The notes under the pieces: generated by a model
Databases searched by the model: none
What the model was told of the DNA's origin: nothing
What the model saw: only the letters and a program-made list of their open reading frames with translations
Translations under genes and position numbers: made by a program
In this document: positions 8,600 through 15,352 of the stretch, piece by piece
Numbering within the stretch: the first letter of the stretch is position 1
Layout: the number at the start of each line of letters is the position of its first letter
NCBI GenBank assembly: GCA_028693555.1
Contig: JAQUVD010000004.1
Coordinates: 60,390 to 124,389 of the forward strand
Direction of reading: 5' to 3'
Source of the DNA: Hespellia sp.
GTDB taxonomy: Bacteria; Bacillota; Clostridia; Lachnospirales; Lachnospiraceae
Length of the DNA: 64,000 nucleotides

Positions 8600-9439
8600 A
8601 TGAAAAAATACACTTTGGGATTATACGAAAAAGCGATGCCCTCATTTCTCGATTGGGGAGAAAAGCTAAAAACCGCCAAAAGCATTGGCTATGATTTTGT
8701 TGAAATTAGTATTGATGAAACGGAAGAAAAATTAAATCGTCTTTATATGAGCAGAAAAGAACGGTTGAATCTGGTAGAAACCATGAATCGTGAAGGAATT
8801 CCCATTCGCACGATGTGTCTTAGCGGGCATCGCAAATACCCATTGGGAAGCGGTGATCCGGCTGTGTGCCAAAGAGGTTTGGAAATTATGGAACAGGCAA
8901 TTTATCTTGCGGATGATCTTGGAATACGAATCATTCAATTAGCCGGGTACGACGTGTATTACGAAGAAGGAAGTGCAGAAACCAAAGAACGATTTATAAA
9001 AAATTTAAAGAGTGCGGTTCTCATGGCATCCGCAAAAGGAATCTTACTTGGATTTGAAACGATGGAGACGGAATTTATGAATACCGTTGCAAAGTCAATG
9101 GAATATGTCAATATAATTCAGTCACCATACTTGGGGGTGTATCCGGATTCCGGAAATTTAAAAAACGCTTCGTTATTATATCAGACGGATGTATATGAGG
9201 ACATTAAAAGTGGCTTTGGACATCTCATTGCAATGCATTTAAAAGAGACCGTTCCGGGAAAGTATAGGGAAATCCCATATGGCACCGGACATGTGGATTT
9301 TCCTAAAATAATTGATACGGCATGGCAGTCCGGAGTCAGAAGGTTTGTAACGGAGCTGTGGTATACCGGAAGTAATAACTGGATATCTGATTTAAGACAG
9401 GCTCACGATATGATGACAGCAATTCTAGAGGAAAAATAG
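8600..9439 (+). CDS. ulaE: L-xylulose/L-ribulose-5-phosphate 3-epimerase (UlaE/SgbU family)
   Basis: This 279-residue TIM-barrel enzyme is clearly of the UlaE/SgbU family, with matching blocks such as LGLYEKAMPS, YDFVEISIDETEEKLNRL, MCLSGHRKYPLGS, IRIIQLAGYDVYYEE and GVYPDSGNL. The metal-binding Glu, Asp and His residues lie in the FETME, YPDSGN and MHLKET segments. It interconverts L-xylulose 5-phosphate and L-ribulose 5-phosphate, the step after the LyxK-type kinase. The final 4-epimerase (AraD/UlaF) is not in the window and must be encoded elsewhere. Its stop codon is only 6 bases from the stop of the convergent AraC gene, and no terminator hairpin is visible between them. Confidence 0.9.
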   Translation: MKKYTLGLYEKAMPSFLDWGEKLKTAKSIGYDFVEISIDETEEKLNRLYMSRKERLNLVETMNREGIPIRTMCLSGHRKYPLGSGDPAVCQRGLEIMEQAIYLADDLGIRIIQLAGYDVYYEEGSAETKERFIKNLKSAVLMASAKGILLGFETMETEFMNTVAKSMEYVNIIQSPYLGVYPDSGNLKNASLLYQTDVYEDIKSGFGHLIAMHLKETVPGKYREIPYGTGHVDFPKIIDTAWQSGVRRFVTELWYTGSNNWISDLRQAHDMMTAILEEK

Positions 9440-9445
9440 CGTTTT

Positions 9446-10411
9446 TTACATTTTTATATTTCGATATGTTTTGGGCGTCATTTGAAAGTGTGCTTTAAAT
9501 ATTCGGTGAAAGTAACTTGTGTTATCATAACCGACAATTGCAATGATGTCTTCAACAGCAAGCGAGGTCGTTGTAAGAAGATAAGCAGATTGGTTGAGTC
9601 TTTTCATTTGCAGCAGCTCTTTGAACGTGTTTTGGCAATGCTTCTTAATTAATTTACTTACATAATAGGTTGGTTCATTTAAAATACATGCCAGCTCTTC
9701 GAGTGTTGCAGTTTTATAATTATCTTCGATATATTTCATCGATGTAAATACTGCGTTCTGTTCATGCTGGTTGGGATCATTTTGATTGATTTTGTCTGTA
9801 TAGTTCATGAGCTGAAGAAAGAGTAGTCCCATTGTGGTCTGATTAATATTTCTTCGGTTCGGCTGCTTGTGCAGAATCGACCAGATCATATTCTCGACCA
9901 GATTCTGAACAGGAAGAATATCATGTGTTGGAAAATGGATATAATCTACCATACTCTTTTCCTGCTGCAGTGTGCCAATCAGAAATTTGCTGAGTGCATT
10001 TTCTTCCTCCATCAGACCAAATACACGATCGAAGAATTCAGGAAGAACTATGAAATTAACCGCAATGTCATCTTCATCAGCGGGCATGATTTCCTGATAT
10101 ACATTCTGATTTAGAAAGAGCAGATCTCCGGTTTCTAACAGAATGGATGTTTTGTCATTGATCAGATGAAGCGTGCTGCCGGAGCACATGTATATGATCT
10201 CGATATAATTGTGTCTGTGTTTGGGAAAATGGACAAAACGGGTATGCGGCCGGATATCAATCAGTCGACCTGCTTCGAGCATCTTCTGACTGTCGATTAC
10301 AAAATCCTTTGCGGAGGTGTAGAGATTCTTTTGGATATTTTTGTCTCCGCTGAGAATCTGCTGTTCCTCCGGAGAAATTTTTTTCAATTCGGTAAGTAAT
10401 TCTGGGGTCAT
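9446..10411 (-). CDS. AraC-family transcriptional regulator (rhamnose operon)
   Basis: This 321-residue regulator has an N-terminal cupin sensing domain (about residues 55-150, including the metal-ligand-like HFPKHRHNYIEIIYM) and a C-terminal AraC DNA-binding domain (about 220-321, ending with YDNTSYFHRIFKAHFQMTPKTYR). The start was placed at the ATG after AAAGGTG; the frame is open 24 codons upstream without a binding site. It is divergent from rhaB, with a 22-bp-period direct repeat in the intergenic region as its likely operator. It probably activates the rhaB-isomerase-rhaM operon in response to rhamnose or a similar sugar, comparable in role but not necessarily orthologous to RhaS/RhaR. 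Confidence 0.9.
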   Translation of the reverse strand: MTPELLTELKKISPEEQQILSGDKNIQKNLYTSAKDFVIDSQKMLEAGRLIDIRPHTRFVHFPKHRHNYIEIIYMCSGSTLHLINDKTSILLETGDLLFLNQNVYQEIMPADEDDIAVNFIVLPEFFDRVFGLMEEENALSKFLIGTLQQEKSMVDYIHFPTHDILPVQNLVENMIWSILHKQPNRRNINQTTMGLLFLQLMNYTDKINQNDPNQHEQNAVFTSMKYIEDNYKTATLEELACILNEPTYYVSKLIKKHCQNTFKELLQMKRLNQSAYLLTTTSLAVEDIIAIVGYDNTSYFHRIFKAHFQMTPKTYRNIKM

Positions 10412-10490
10412 GTTTTCACCTTTCTTCGATACCTGAATGATTTTATTTATTACAAGTATAACATTTCCACAAAACTGCGGCAATAAAATA

Positions 10491-10556
10491 TTGCAAATAA
10501 GGACGGTAAATTTTGCAAATGAAGTCGTGTTAATTTATGAAAGCATCCGTTATAAT
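10491..10556 (+). promoter_or_regulatory. rhaB promoter with AraC-type direct-repeat operator
   Basis: Two half-sites starting TTGCAAAT (10491 and 10513; extended matches AAGGAC and GAAGTC follow) are 22 bases apart on the same face of the DNA. Just downstream is a perfect -10 TATAAT (10551-10556) with only a poor -35 (GTGTTA, about 10527-10532) abutting the second half-site. A good -10, a weak -35 and an adjacent activator site are the usual form of AraC-activated sugar promoters. Confidence 0.65.
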
Positions 10557-10588
10557 GAATACAGTTGAGCAAAAGAAAGGAGCTTCAC

Positions 10589-11992
10589 ATGGGGAAATAC
10601 TATTTGGCGGTGGATATCGGAGCATCCAGCGGGCGTCATATTCTTGGCAGTGTGGAAAATGGACGGATTGTTTTAGAAGAAATCTACCGTTTTGAGAACG
10701 GCATGGACAAAGTAGACGGACATCTCTGCTGGAATACGGAGAGACTTTTTAAAGAAATTAAAGCGGGGATTGCAAAATGTAAGGAAATTGGCAAGATACC
10801 GGAGAGTATGGGAATCGATACATGGGCGGTGGATTATGTGCTGCTCGATCAAAGAGGCCGGATTCTGGGACATTCTTATGGATACAGAGACAGACGCACG
10901 AAAGGGATGGATGAGGAAGTGTATAAGATCATTCCTTTGGAAGAATTGTACGGACGTGCGGGTATTCAAAAACAAATTTTTAATACCATTTACCAATTGA
11001 TGGCAGTGAAGATGCAGGAGCCCCAAAACATGGAAAAAGCAGAGACGCTGCTCATGCTTCCGGATTATTTTCAGTTCTTATTGACAGGGAATAAAGTATC
11101 GGAATATACGAATGCAACAAGTGGTCAGCTTGTTGATCCAAAGACGAATAACTGGGATTATGAGTTGATTGAACGACTTGGATTCAAGAAGGAGATGTTT
11201 GTTCCTCTGAGTACACCGGGAACGATTGTTGGTTCATTCACGAAAGAGATAGAAGCGGAAGTTGGTTTTTCATGTAATGTGGTACTGCCTGCAACGCATG
11301 ACACTGCATCGGCGGTCATGTCAGTTCCGACACTCTGCGATGAATGTCTCTACATCAGTTCCGGTACATGGTCACTGATGGGAATTGAGAATCAAGAAGT
11401 CATTGCAACGAAAGAGAGCATGGCTGCGAACTTTACAAACGAGGGTGGCTACGACTATCGTTTCCGATTCCTCAAGAACATCATGGGGCTTTGGATGATA
11501 CAGTCTGTCAGACATGAATTAGATGATGCATATTCATTTGCACAGCTTTGTGAGCTGGCGGAGGAAATAAAGACCTTTCCATCCCGCGTGGATGTGAACG
11601 ATGACTGCTTCCTTGCACCGGCGAATATGACAGAAGAGATCAAAGATTATTGCAGACGCACGAAGCAGCAGGTCCCTGAGACAATTGGTGAAATTGCGAC
11701 TGTCATCTATCAGAGTCTGGCTGAGAGTTACGCTGAGACAGTAAAAGAAATCGAGCAGATTTCCGGCAAGAAATTTGAGGCAATTCATATCGTGGGTGGC
11801 GGCTCGAATGCAGCTTATCTAAACGAATTGACGGCAGAAAAGTCAGGACTGACCGTATATGCAGGACCGGGCGAGGCAACTGCCATCGGTAATCTCACGG
11901 CACAGATGATCAAAGCTGGTGAATTTAATAATTTGCAGGAAGCAAGAATCTGTATCTTTGAGTCATTTGGAGTAAAGAAATACGAAGCTTAA
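10589..11992 (+). CDS. rhaB: L-rhamnulokinase
   Basis: This 467-residue FGGY-family kinase has the RhaB hallmarks: N-terminal LAVDIGASSGRHILG, GIDTWAVDYVLLDQ, YRDRRT, GRAGIQKQIFNTIYQL, the catalytic-Asp region PATHDTASAVMSVP, SSGTWSLMGIE, and the ATP-binding signature IHIVGGGSNAAYLNEL. It phosphorylates L-rhamnulose at O-1. The length is close to that of E. coli RhaB (489). The start is the ATG after AAAGGAG; an in-frame TTG 8 codons upstream overlaps that site and is unlikely. It is the first gene of a three-gene operon with an isomerase and the rhamnose mutarotase. Rhamnulose-1-phosphate aldolase (rhaD) is not in the window. Confidence 0.93.
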   Translation: MGKYYLAVDIGASSGRHILGSVENGRIVLEEIYRFENGMDKVDGHLCWNTERLFKEIKAGIAKCKEIGKIPESMGIDTWAVDYVLLDQRGRILGHSYGYRDRRTKGMDEEVYKIIPLEELYGRAGIQKQIFNTIYQLMAVKMQEPQNMEKAETLLMLPDYFQFLLTGNKVSEYTNATSGQLVDPKTNNWDYELIERLGFKKEMFVPLSTPGTIVGSFTKEIEAEVGFSCNVVLPATHDTASAVMSVPTLCDECLYISSGTWSLMGIENQEVIATKESMAANFTNEGGYDYRFRFLKNIMGLWMIQSVRHELDDAYSFAQLCELAEEIKTFPSRVDVNDDCFLAPANMTEEIKDYCRRTKQQVPETIGEIATVIYQSLAESYAETVKEIEQISGKKFEAIHIVGGGSNAAYLNELTAEKSGLTVYAGPGEATAIGNLTAQMIKAGEFNNLQEARICIFESFGVKKYEA

Positions 11993-12023
11993 TAAAATTC
12001 AAAACGAAACAGGAGGAAATATT

Positions 12024-13445
12024 ATGTTAGTAAACACAAAGGCAAAGGTTGGTGTATTTTCAATTGCATTAGGAGCTTACCTCCCACAGTTCCCAAGTTT
12101 GGTACCGGAATTTGAAAATCAGTATGAGGCATTCAAGAAAACAATTCCTGGCGATGTAGAGATCATTGATGGAGGAATCGTTACCACAAAAGAATTATCT
12201 ATGGCGGCTGGAGATAAATTCCGTGCAGCAGATGTAGACCTTGTTATTTTACAGTTATTAACTTATGCAACAAGCTACAATATGCTTCCGGCAATCAGAG
12301 ATTTAGATGTTCCGGTTGTACTTGTGAATGTCCAAAAATTGAAGGCTCCAGATTATGCTAATACAGACACTGCGAAGTGGCTTGGTGAATTATACGCATG
12401 TGGTGCAGTTGGAGAAATGGTCGCTGATTTAGAACGTGCCGGAAAGAGACATGCAGTTATTACAGGCGTTGTGGAAGGCGGAGATGATGATGTGTCTCGT
12501 GAAATTGAAGAGTGGTGCAAAGCAGCTCAGGTAAGAAGAAGATTCCGTTATACGAATATTGCGCAGATTGGACGTCCATACCCTGGAATGATGGATCTTT
12601 ATATTGACGAAACAAATCTTTACAATAGAATGGGCCTTTATACAAAACAGTTTGATTGGGAAAAAATGTGGGCAATTGCGGATGATATTACAGATGAAGC
12701 AGCAATTCGTGCAAAAGCGGAAGATATCTTAGATACGTTTGATATTGAAGGCGGTGCCACAGTTGAAACAGTTTGGGATATGGCCAAATATGTTGTCGCT
12801 TTTGAAAAATGGGTCAAAGATGAAGATCTCGCATTAGTGGCTTCGCACTACGACGGATTTTCACAGGGGGTTGCGGGAAAACTTGACAGTATGTTAATTC
12901 CGGCATTCTCAATGTTGATTAAACAAGGAACAGCATGCGCAGTAGAAGGAGACATCAAAGTTGCTATGGCAATGAGTATCTTAAAGATGATTTCTGGTAC
13001 AGGTCAGCTTTCTGAGATGTATTCGATCGATTTTAATGAAGATGTTTGTATTATCGGTCATTCAGGTTCAGGAGATGCTGATATTTCAACAGCGAAGAAA
13101 CCAACAATGAAGATTGTTGATGTATTCCATGGCAAAACAGGTGGTGGATATTTAACACAGTTCTATCCTCCAACAGGCGATGTTACATATCTTGGAATCA
13201 CACAGGATATGAATGGAAACTTTAAATTTGTTGTTGCAGAAGGTGTAAATGAAGAAGGTCCTATCTTCACATTTGGTGATACCAATATGAGAACAAAATT
13301 CTCAATCGGAGCAAGAGAGTTCTGTAACAGATGGAGTGAAGCAGGTCCTACACATCATATGGCGGCCGCCATAGGAAGACATATCGATACAATCATGAAG
13401 GTTGCTAAAATCCTTAATGTACCAGTGGAAGTTGTAACTCGTTAG
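12024..13445 (+). CDS. L-arabinose/L-fucose isomerase-family protein, candidate rhamnose (or lyxose) isomerase
   Basis: This 473-residue protein belongs to the AraA/FucI structural group of aldose-ketose isomerases, not to the RhaA TIM-barrel family. Supporting features are an N-terminal Rossmann-like part (LVILQLLTYATSYNMLPAI), a middle part, and a C-terminal domain with GHSGSGDADIS and HHMAAAIGRHID, where His and Asp/Glu residues could bind the catalytic metal. It sits between rhamnulokinase and rhamnose mutarotase with tight spacing and a strong AGGAGG site. The context predicts that it makes the ketose for RhaB, probably L-rhamnose to L-rhamnulose and perhaps L-lyxose to L-xylulose for LyxK. 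The substrate is inferred from neighbours only; family members also act on arabinose or fucose. Confidence 0.75.
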   Translation: MLVNTKAKVGVFSIALGAYLPQFPSLVPEFENQYEAFKKTIPGDVEIIDGGIVTTKELSMAAGDKFRAADVDLVILQLLTYATSYNMLPAIRDLDVPVVLVNVQKLKAPDYANTDTAKWLGELYACGAVGEMVADLERAGKRHAVITGVVEGGDDDVSREIEEWCKAAQVRRRFRYTNIAQIGRPYPGMMDLYIDETNLYNRMGLYTKQFDWEKMWAIADDITDEAAIRAKAEDILDTFDIEGGATVETVWDMAKYVVAFEKWVKDEDLALVASHYDGFSQGVAGKLDSMLIPAFSMLIKQGTACAVEGDIKVAMAMSILKMISGTGQLSEMYSIDFNEDVCIIGHSGSGDADISTAKKPTMKIVDVFHGKTGGGYLTQFYPPTGDVTYLGITQDMNGNFKFVVAEGVNEEGPIFTFGDTNMRTKFSIGAREFCNRWSEAGPTHHMAAAIGRHIDTIMKVAKILNVPVEVVTR

Positions 13446-13475
13446 TTTGACCGTTTAGAAATAAAGGAGATCGTT

Positions 13476-13790
13476 ATGATTCGTAAAGGTTTTAAAATGA
13501 AGTTATACGATGGAATGGAAGCAGAGTATGAAAAGCGACACAATGAATTATGGCCGGAGATGGCAGATATGATTCATGAATACGGTGGACATAACTATAC
13601 CATCTACTGGGACAAAGATACCAATATTTTATTTGGATATATTGAAGTTGAAGAGGAAGAGCGATGGGCGAAGAGTGCAGATACTCCGATCAATCGCAAA
13701 TGGTGGGATTTTATGGCACCAGTGATGGAGACGAATCCGGACAACAGCCCTGTATGCGTAGATTTACATACCATGTTCCATTTGGATTAA
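13476..13790 (+). CDS. rhaM: L-rhamnose mutarotase
   Basis: This 104-residue protein has the same length as E. coli RhaM (YiiL) and matches it along its length (MIRKGFKMKL, EYEKRHNELWPEM, HNYTIYWDK, NPDNSPVCVDLHTMFHLD). The conserved His in RHNELWP and the Tyr in YTIYWD correspond to active-site residues. It interconverts the alpha and beta anomers of L-rhamnose in the cytoplasm and speeds supply of the form used by the isomerase. It is the best single indicator that this operon handles rhamnose. It has an AAAGGAG site and is the last gene before a terminator. Confidence 0.95.
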   Translation: MIRKGFKMKLYDGMEAEYEKRHNELWPEMADMIHEYGGHNYTIYWDKDTNILFGYIEVEEEERWAKSADTPINRKWWDFMAPVMETNPDNSPVCVDLHTMFHLD

Positions 13791-13804
13791 TCCTGAATGG
13801 AAGA

Positions 13805-13850
13805 GAAGACGATGATTATTTAGGAAACTAGATGATCATCGTCTTTTTTC
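13805..13850 (+). terminator. Rho-independent terminator of the rhaB operon
   Basis: A perfect 10-bp stem, AGACGATGAT with ATCATCGTCT (13807-13816 and 13835-13844), is followed by TTTTTT. It lies 17 bases after the rhaM stop codon. Confidence 0.9.
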
Positions 13851-13878
13851 AATTTTCGTACACATTTTTTACAAAAAT

Positions 13879-13906
13879 TTTACACAAGCTCAATTTAAAC
13901 TATAGG
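13879..13906 (+). promoter_or_regulatory. Candidate promoter of the VTC/DUF4956 operon
   Basis: TTTACA (13879-13884), a 16-base spacer and TATAGG (13901-13906) lie directly before the GAAAGGAG site of the VTC gene. The -10 matches only 4 of 6 and would give a very short leader, so this is tentative. Confidence 0.35.
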
Positions 13907-13927
13907 ATATAGAAAGGAGTGACGTGT

Positions 13928-14671
13928 ATGTTCAAAGAAGGAAGCATTTTTCAAAGAGTCGAAAAAAAATATCGAATGAATCCATGCCAGTATCATGCAT
14001 TTATGGAAAGTACCAAAAACAGAATCCATCTTGATGAATTCGGATTACATACCATCAATAATATATATTTTGATACCGAGCATTATGATCTGATTCGAAC
14101 ATCGATTGCAAAACCAAAGTATAAGGAAAAATTCAGGATTCGTGGATATGGAACGATCGAAGAAGGCGATACGGTTTTTTTAGAAATCAAGAAAAAATAT
14201 CAGGGAATTGTTTACAAACGAAGAATTTCCCTTCCCTACAACCAGGCGAAGGCATTCTGGGAAGGAAAAGCTCCGCTGCCGGATGATGATCAGATTTCAA
14301 GAGAAATTACTTATTTTTTCCAGTTCTACAAACCAGTTCCACGTCTGTTTCTGGCTTATGACCGCATGGCATATGTTGGAAATGAAGAGAGCGAGCTTCG
14401 AATTACGATCGATCAGAACATCCGAAGCAGAAGTGATCATTTGGATCTGACTGATGGAAGTGCCGGAGAAATCTTAGATTCCCACAATTATCTGATGGAA
14501 ATCAAAGTCCCGCAGTCGTATCCGATGTGGTTGGCAGAATTATTAAGTGAGTTAGAAATCTACCCGGTTTCATTTTCCAAATATGGAACAATCTATAAAA
14601 ATGCAATCAGTTTATATCATACAACAATAGAGAAAGAAGAGGATCAAAGAGCATGTTTACAAGCATATTAA
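13928..14671 (+). CDS. VTC-domain polyphosphate polymerase-like protein
   Basis: This 247-residue protein has the VTC (triphosphate-tunnel, CYTH-like) fold used by yeast Vtc4 to make polyphosphate. Basic and acidic tunnel residues expected of the family are present: VEKKYRM near the N terminus, NIYFDTE, EKFRIRGYG, FLEIKKKYQGIVYKRRISL, AYDRMAYVG, YLMEIKVP and the C-terminal FSKYGTIYKNA. The start was set at the ATG 9 bases after GAAAGGAG; an in-frame GTG three codons earlier is too close to the site. It overlaps the DUF4956 membrane gene by 19 bases, so the two products probably work together at the membrane. Bacterial members are mostly uncharacterised, so polyphosphate synthesis is inferred from the fold. 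Confidence 0.88.
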   Translation: MFKEGSIFQRVEKKYRMNPCQYHAFMESTKNRIHLDEFGLHTINNIYFDTEHYDLIRTSIAKPKYKEKFRIRGYGTIEEGDTVFLEIKKKYQGIVYKRRISLPYNQAKAFWEGKAPLPDDDQISREITYFFQFYKPVPRLFLAYDRMAYVGNEESELRITIDQNIRSRSDHLDLTDGSAGEILDSHNYLMEIKVPQSYPMWLAELLSELEIYPVSFSKYGTIYKNAISLYHTTIEKEEDQRACLQAY

Positions 14672-15330
14672 GTACAGTAGAGGGAAGTATGACATTAGAC
14701 AATGCACTGTTATGTACGGCAGTATCATTGGTGTTAGGAATTGCGATTTCATTTATTTACATGATGAGCCAGGGCACTTATACAAAAAGCTTTGCAATTA
14801 CATTAGCATTATTACCTGTATTAGTACAATGTGTCATCATGATGGTAAATGGTAATCTTGGAACCAGTGTTGCGGTGCTCGGAACATTCAGTCTGGTGCG
14901 ATTTAGGTCAGTAGCTGGAAGTTCGAGTGAAATTGCAAGTGTATTCTTTGCGATGGCGATTGGACTGGCAACCGGAATGGGATTCGTAACGTTTGCAGCA
15001 TTGATTACCCTGGTGATTGGAACGGTATACGTTGTCCTCGGGAGAACTGAATTCGGAGAATTAAAAAACAATCAGAAGGATCTTCGGATTACCATTGCTG
15101 AGAATCTTGATTATACAGAAATTTTTGATGATATATTCCAGAGATATACGAAAAAAAGTAAGCTTGAACAAGTAAAGACAACAAACCTTGGAAGCATGTA
15201 TGAATTGAAATATCACGTTACCTTAAACGATGAAAAAGAAGAAAAAGCCATGATTGATGAGATTCGCTGCCGCAATGGAAACTTAACAGTTGTATGTGGG
15301 CGAATGAGTAATATTCAGGAGTCACTATAA
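14653..15330 (+). CDS. DUF4956 membrane protein
   Basis: This 225-residue protein has four clear hydrophobic segments in its first 130 residues (about 15-40, 45-67, 70-90 and 93-130). The segment between the second and fourth helices contains GTFSLVRFRSVAGSSSEIASVFFAMAIG, split across helix boundaries, with conserved Arg/Ser residues typical of DUF4956. The last 90 residues are soluble with a ferredoxin-like alternation (DLRITIAEN, ELKYHVTLND). It overlaps the VTC gene by 19 bases and has no strong ribosome binding site of its own, which suggests translational coupling. Function is unknown; partnership with a VTC enzyme suggests a role in polyphosphate export, sensing or membrane anchoring. 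Confidence 0.87.
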   Translation: MFTSILSTVEGSMTLDNALLCTAVSLVLGIAISFIYMMSQGTYTKSFAITLALLPVLVQCVIMMVNGNLGTSVAVLGTFSLVRFRSVAGSSSEIASVFFAMAIGLATGMGFVTFAALITLVIGTVYVVLGRTEFGELKNNQKDLRITIAENLDYTEIFDDIFQRYTKKSKLEQVKTTNLGSMYELKYHVTLNDEKEEKAMIDEIRCRNGNLTVVCGRMSNIQESL

Positions 15331-15352
15331 ACGAATCAAAAAAGGAGAGAAA

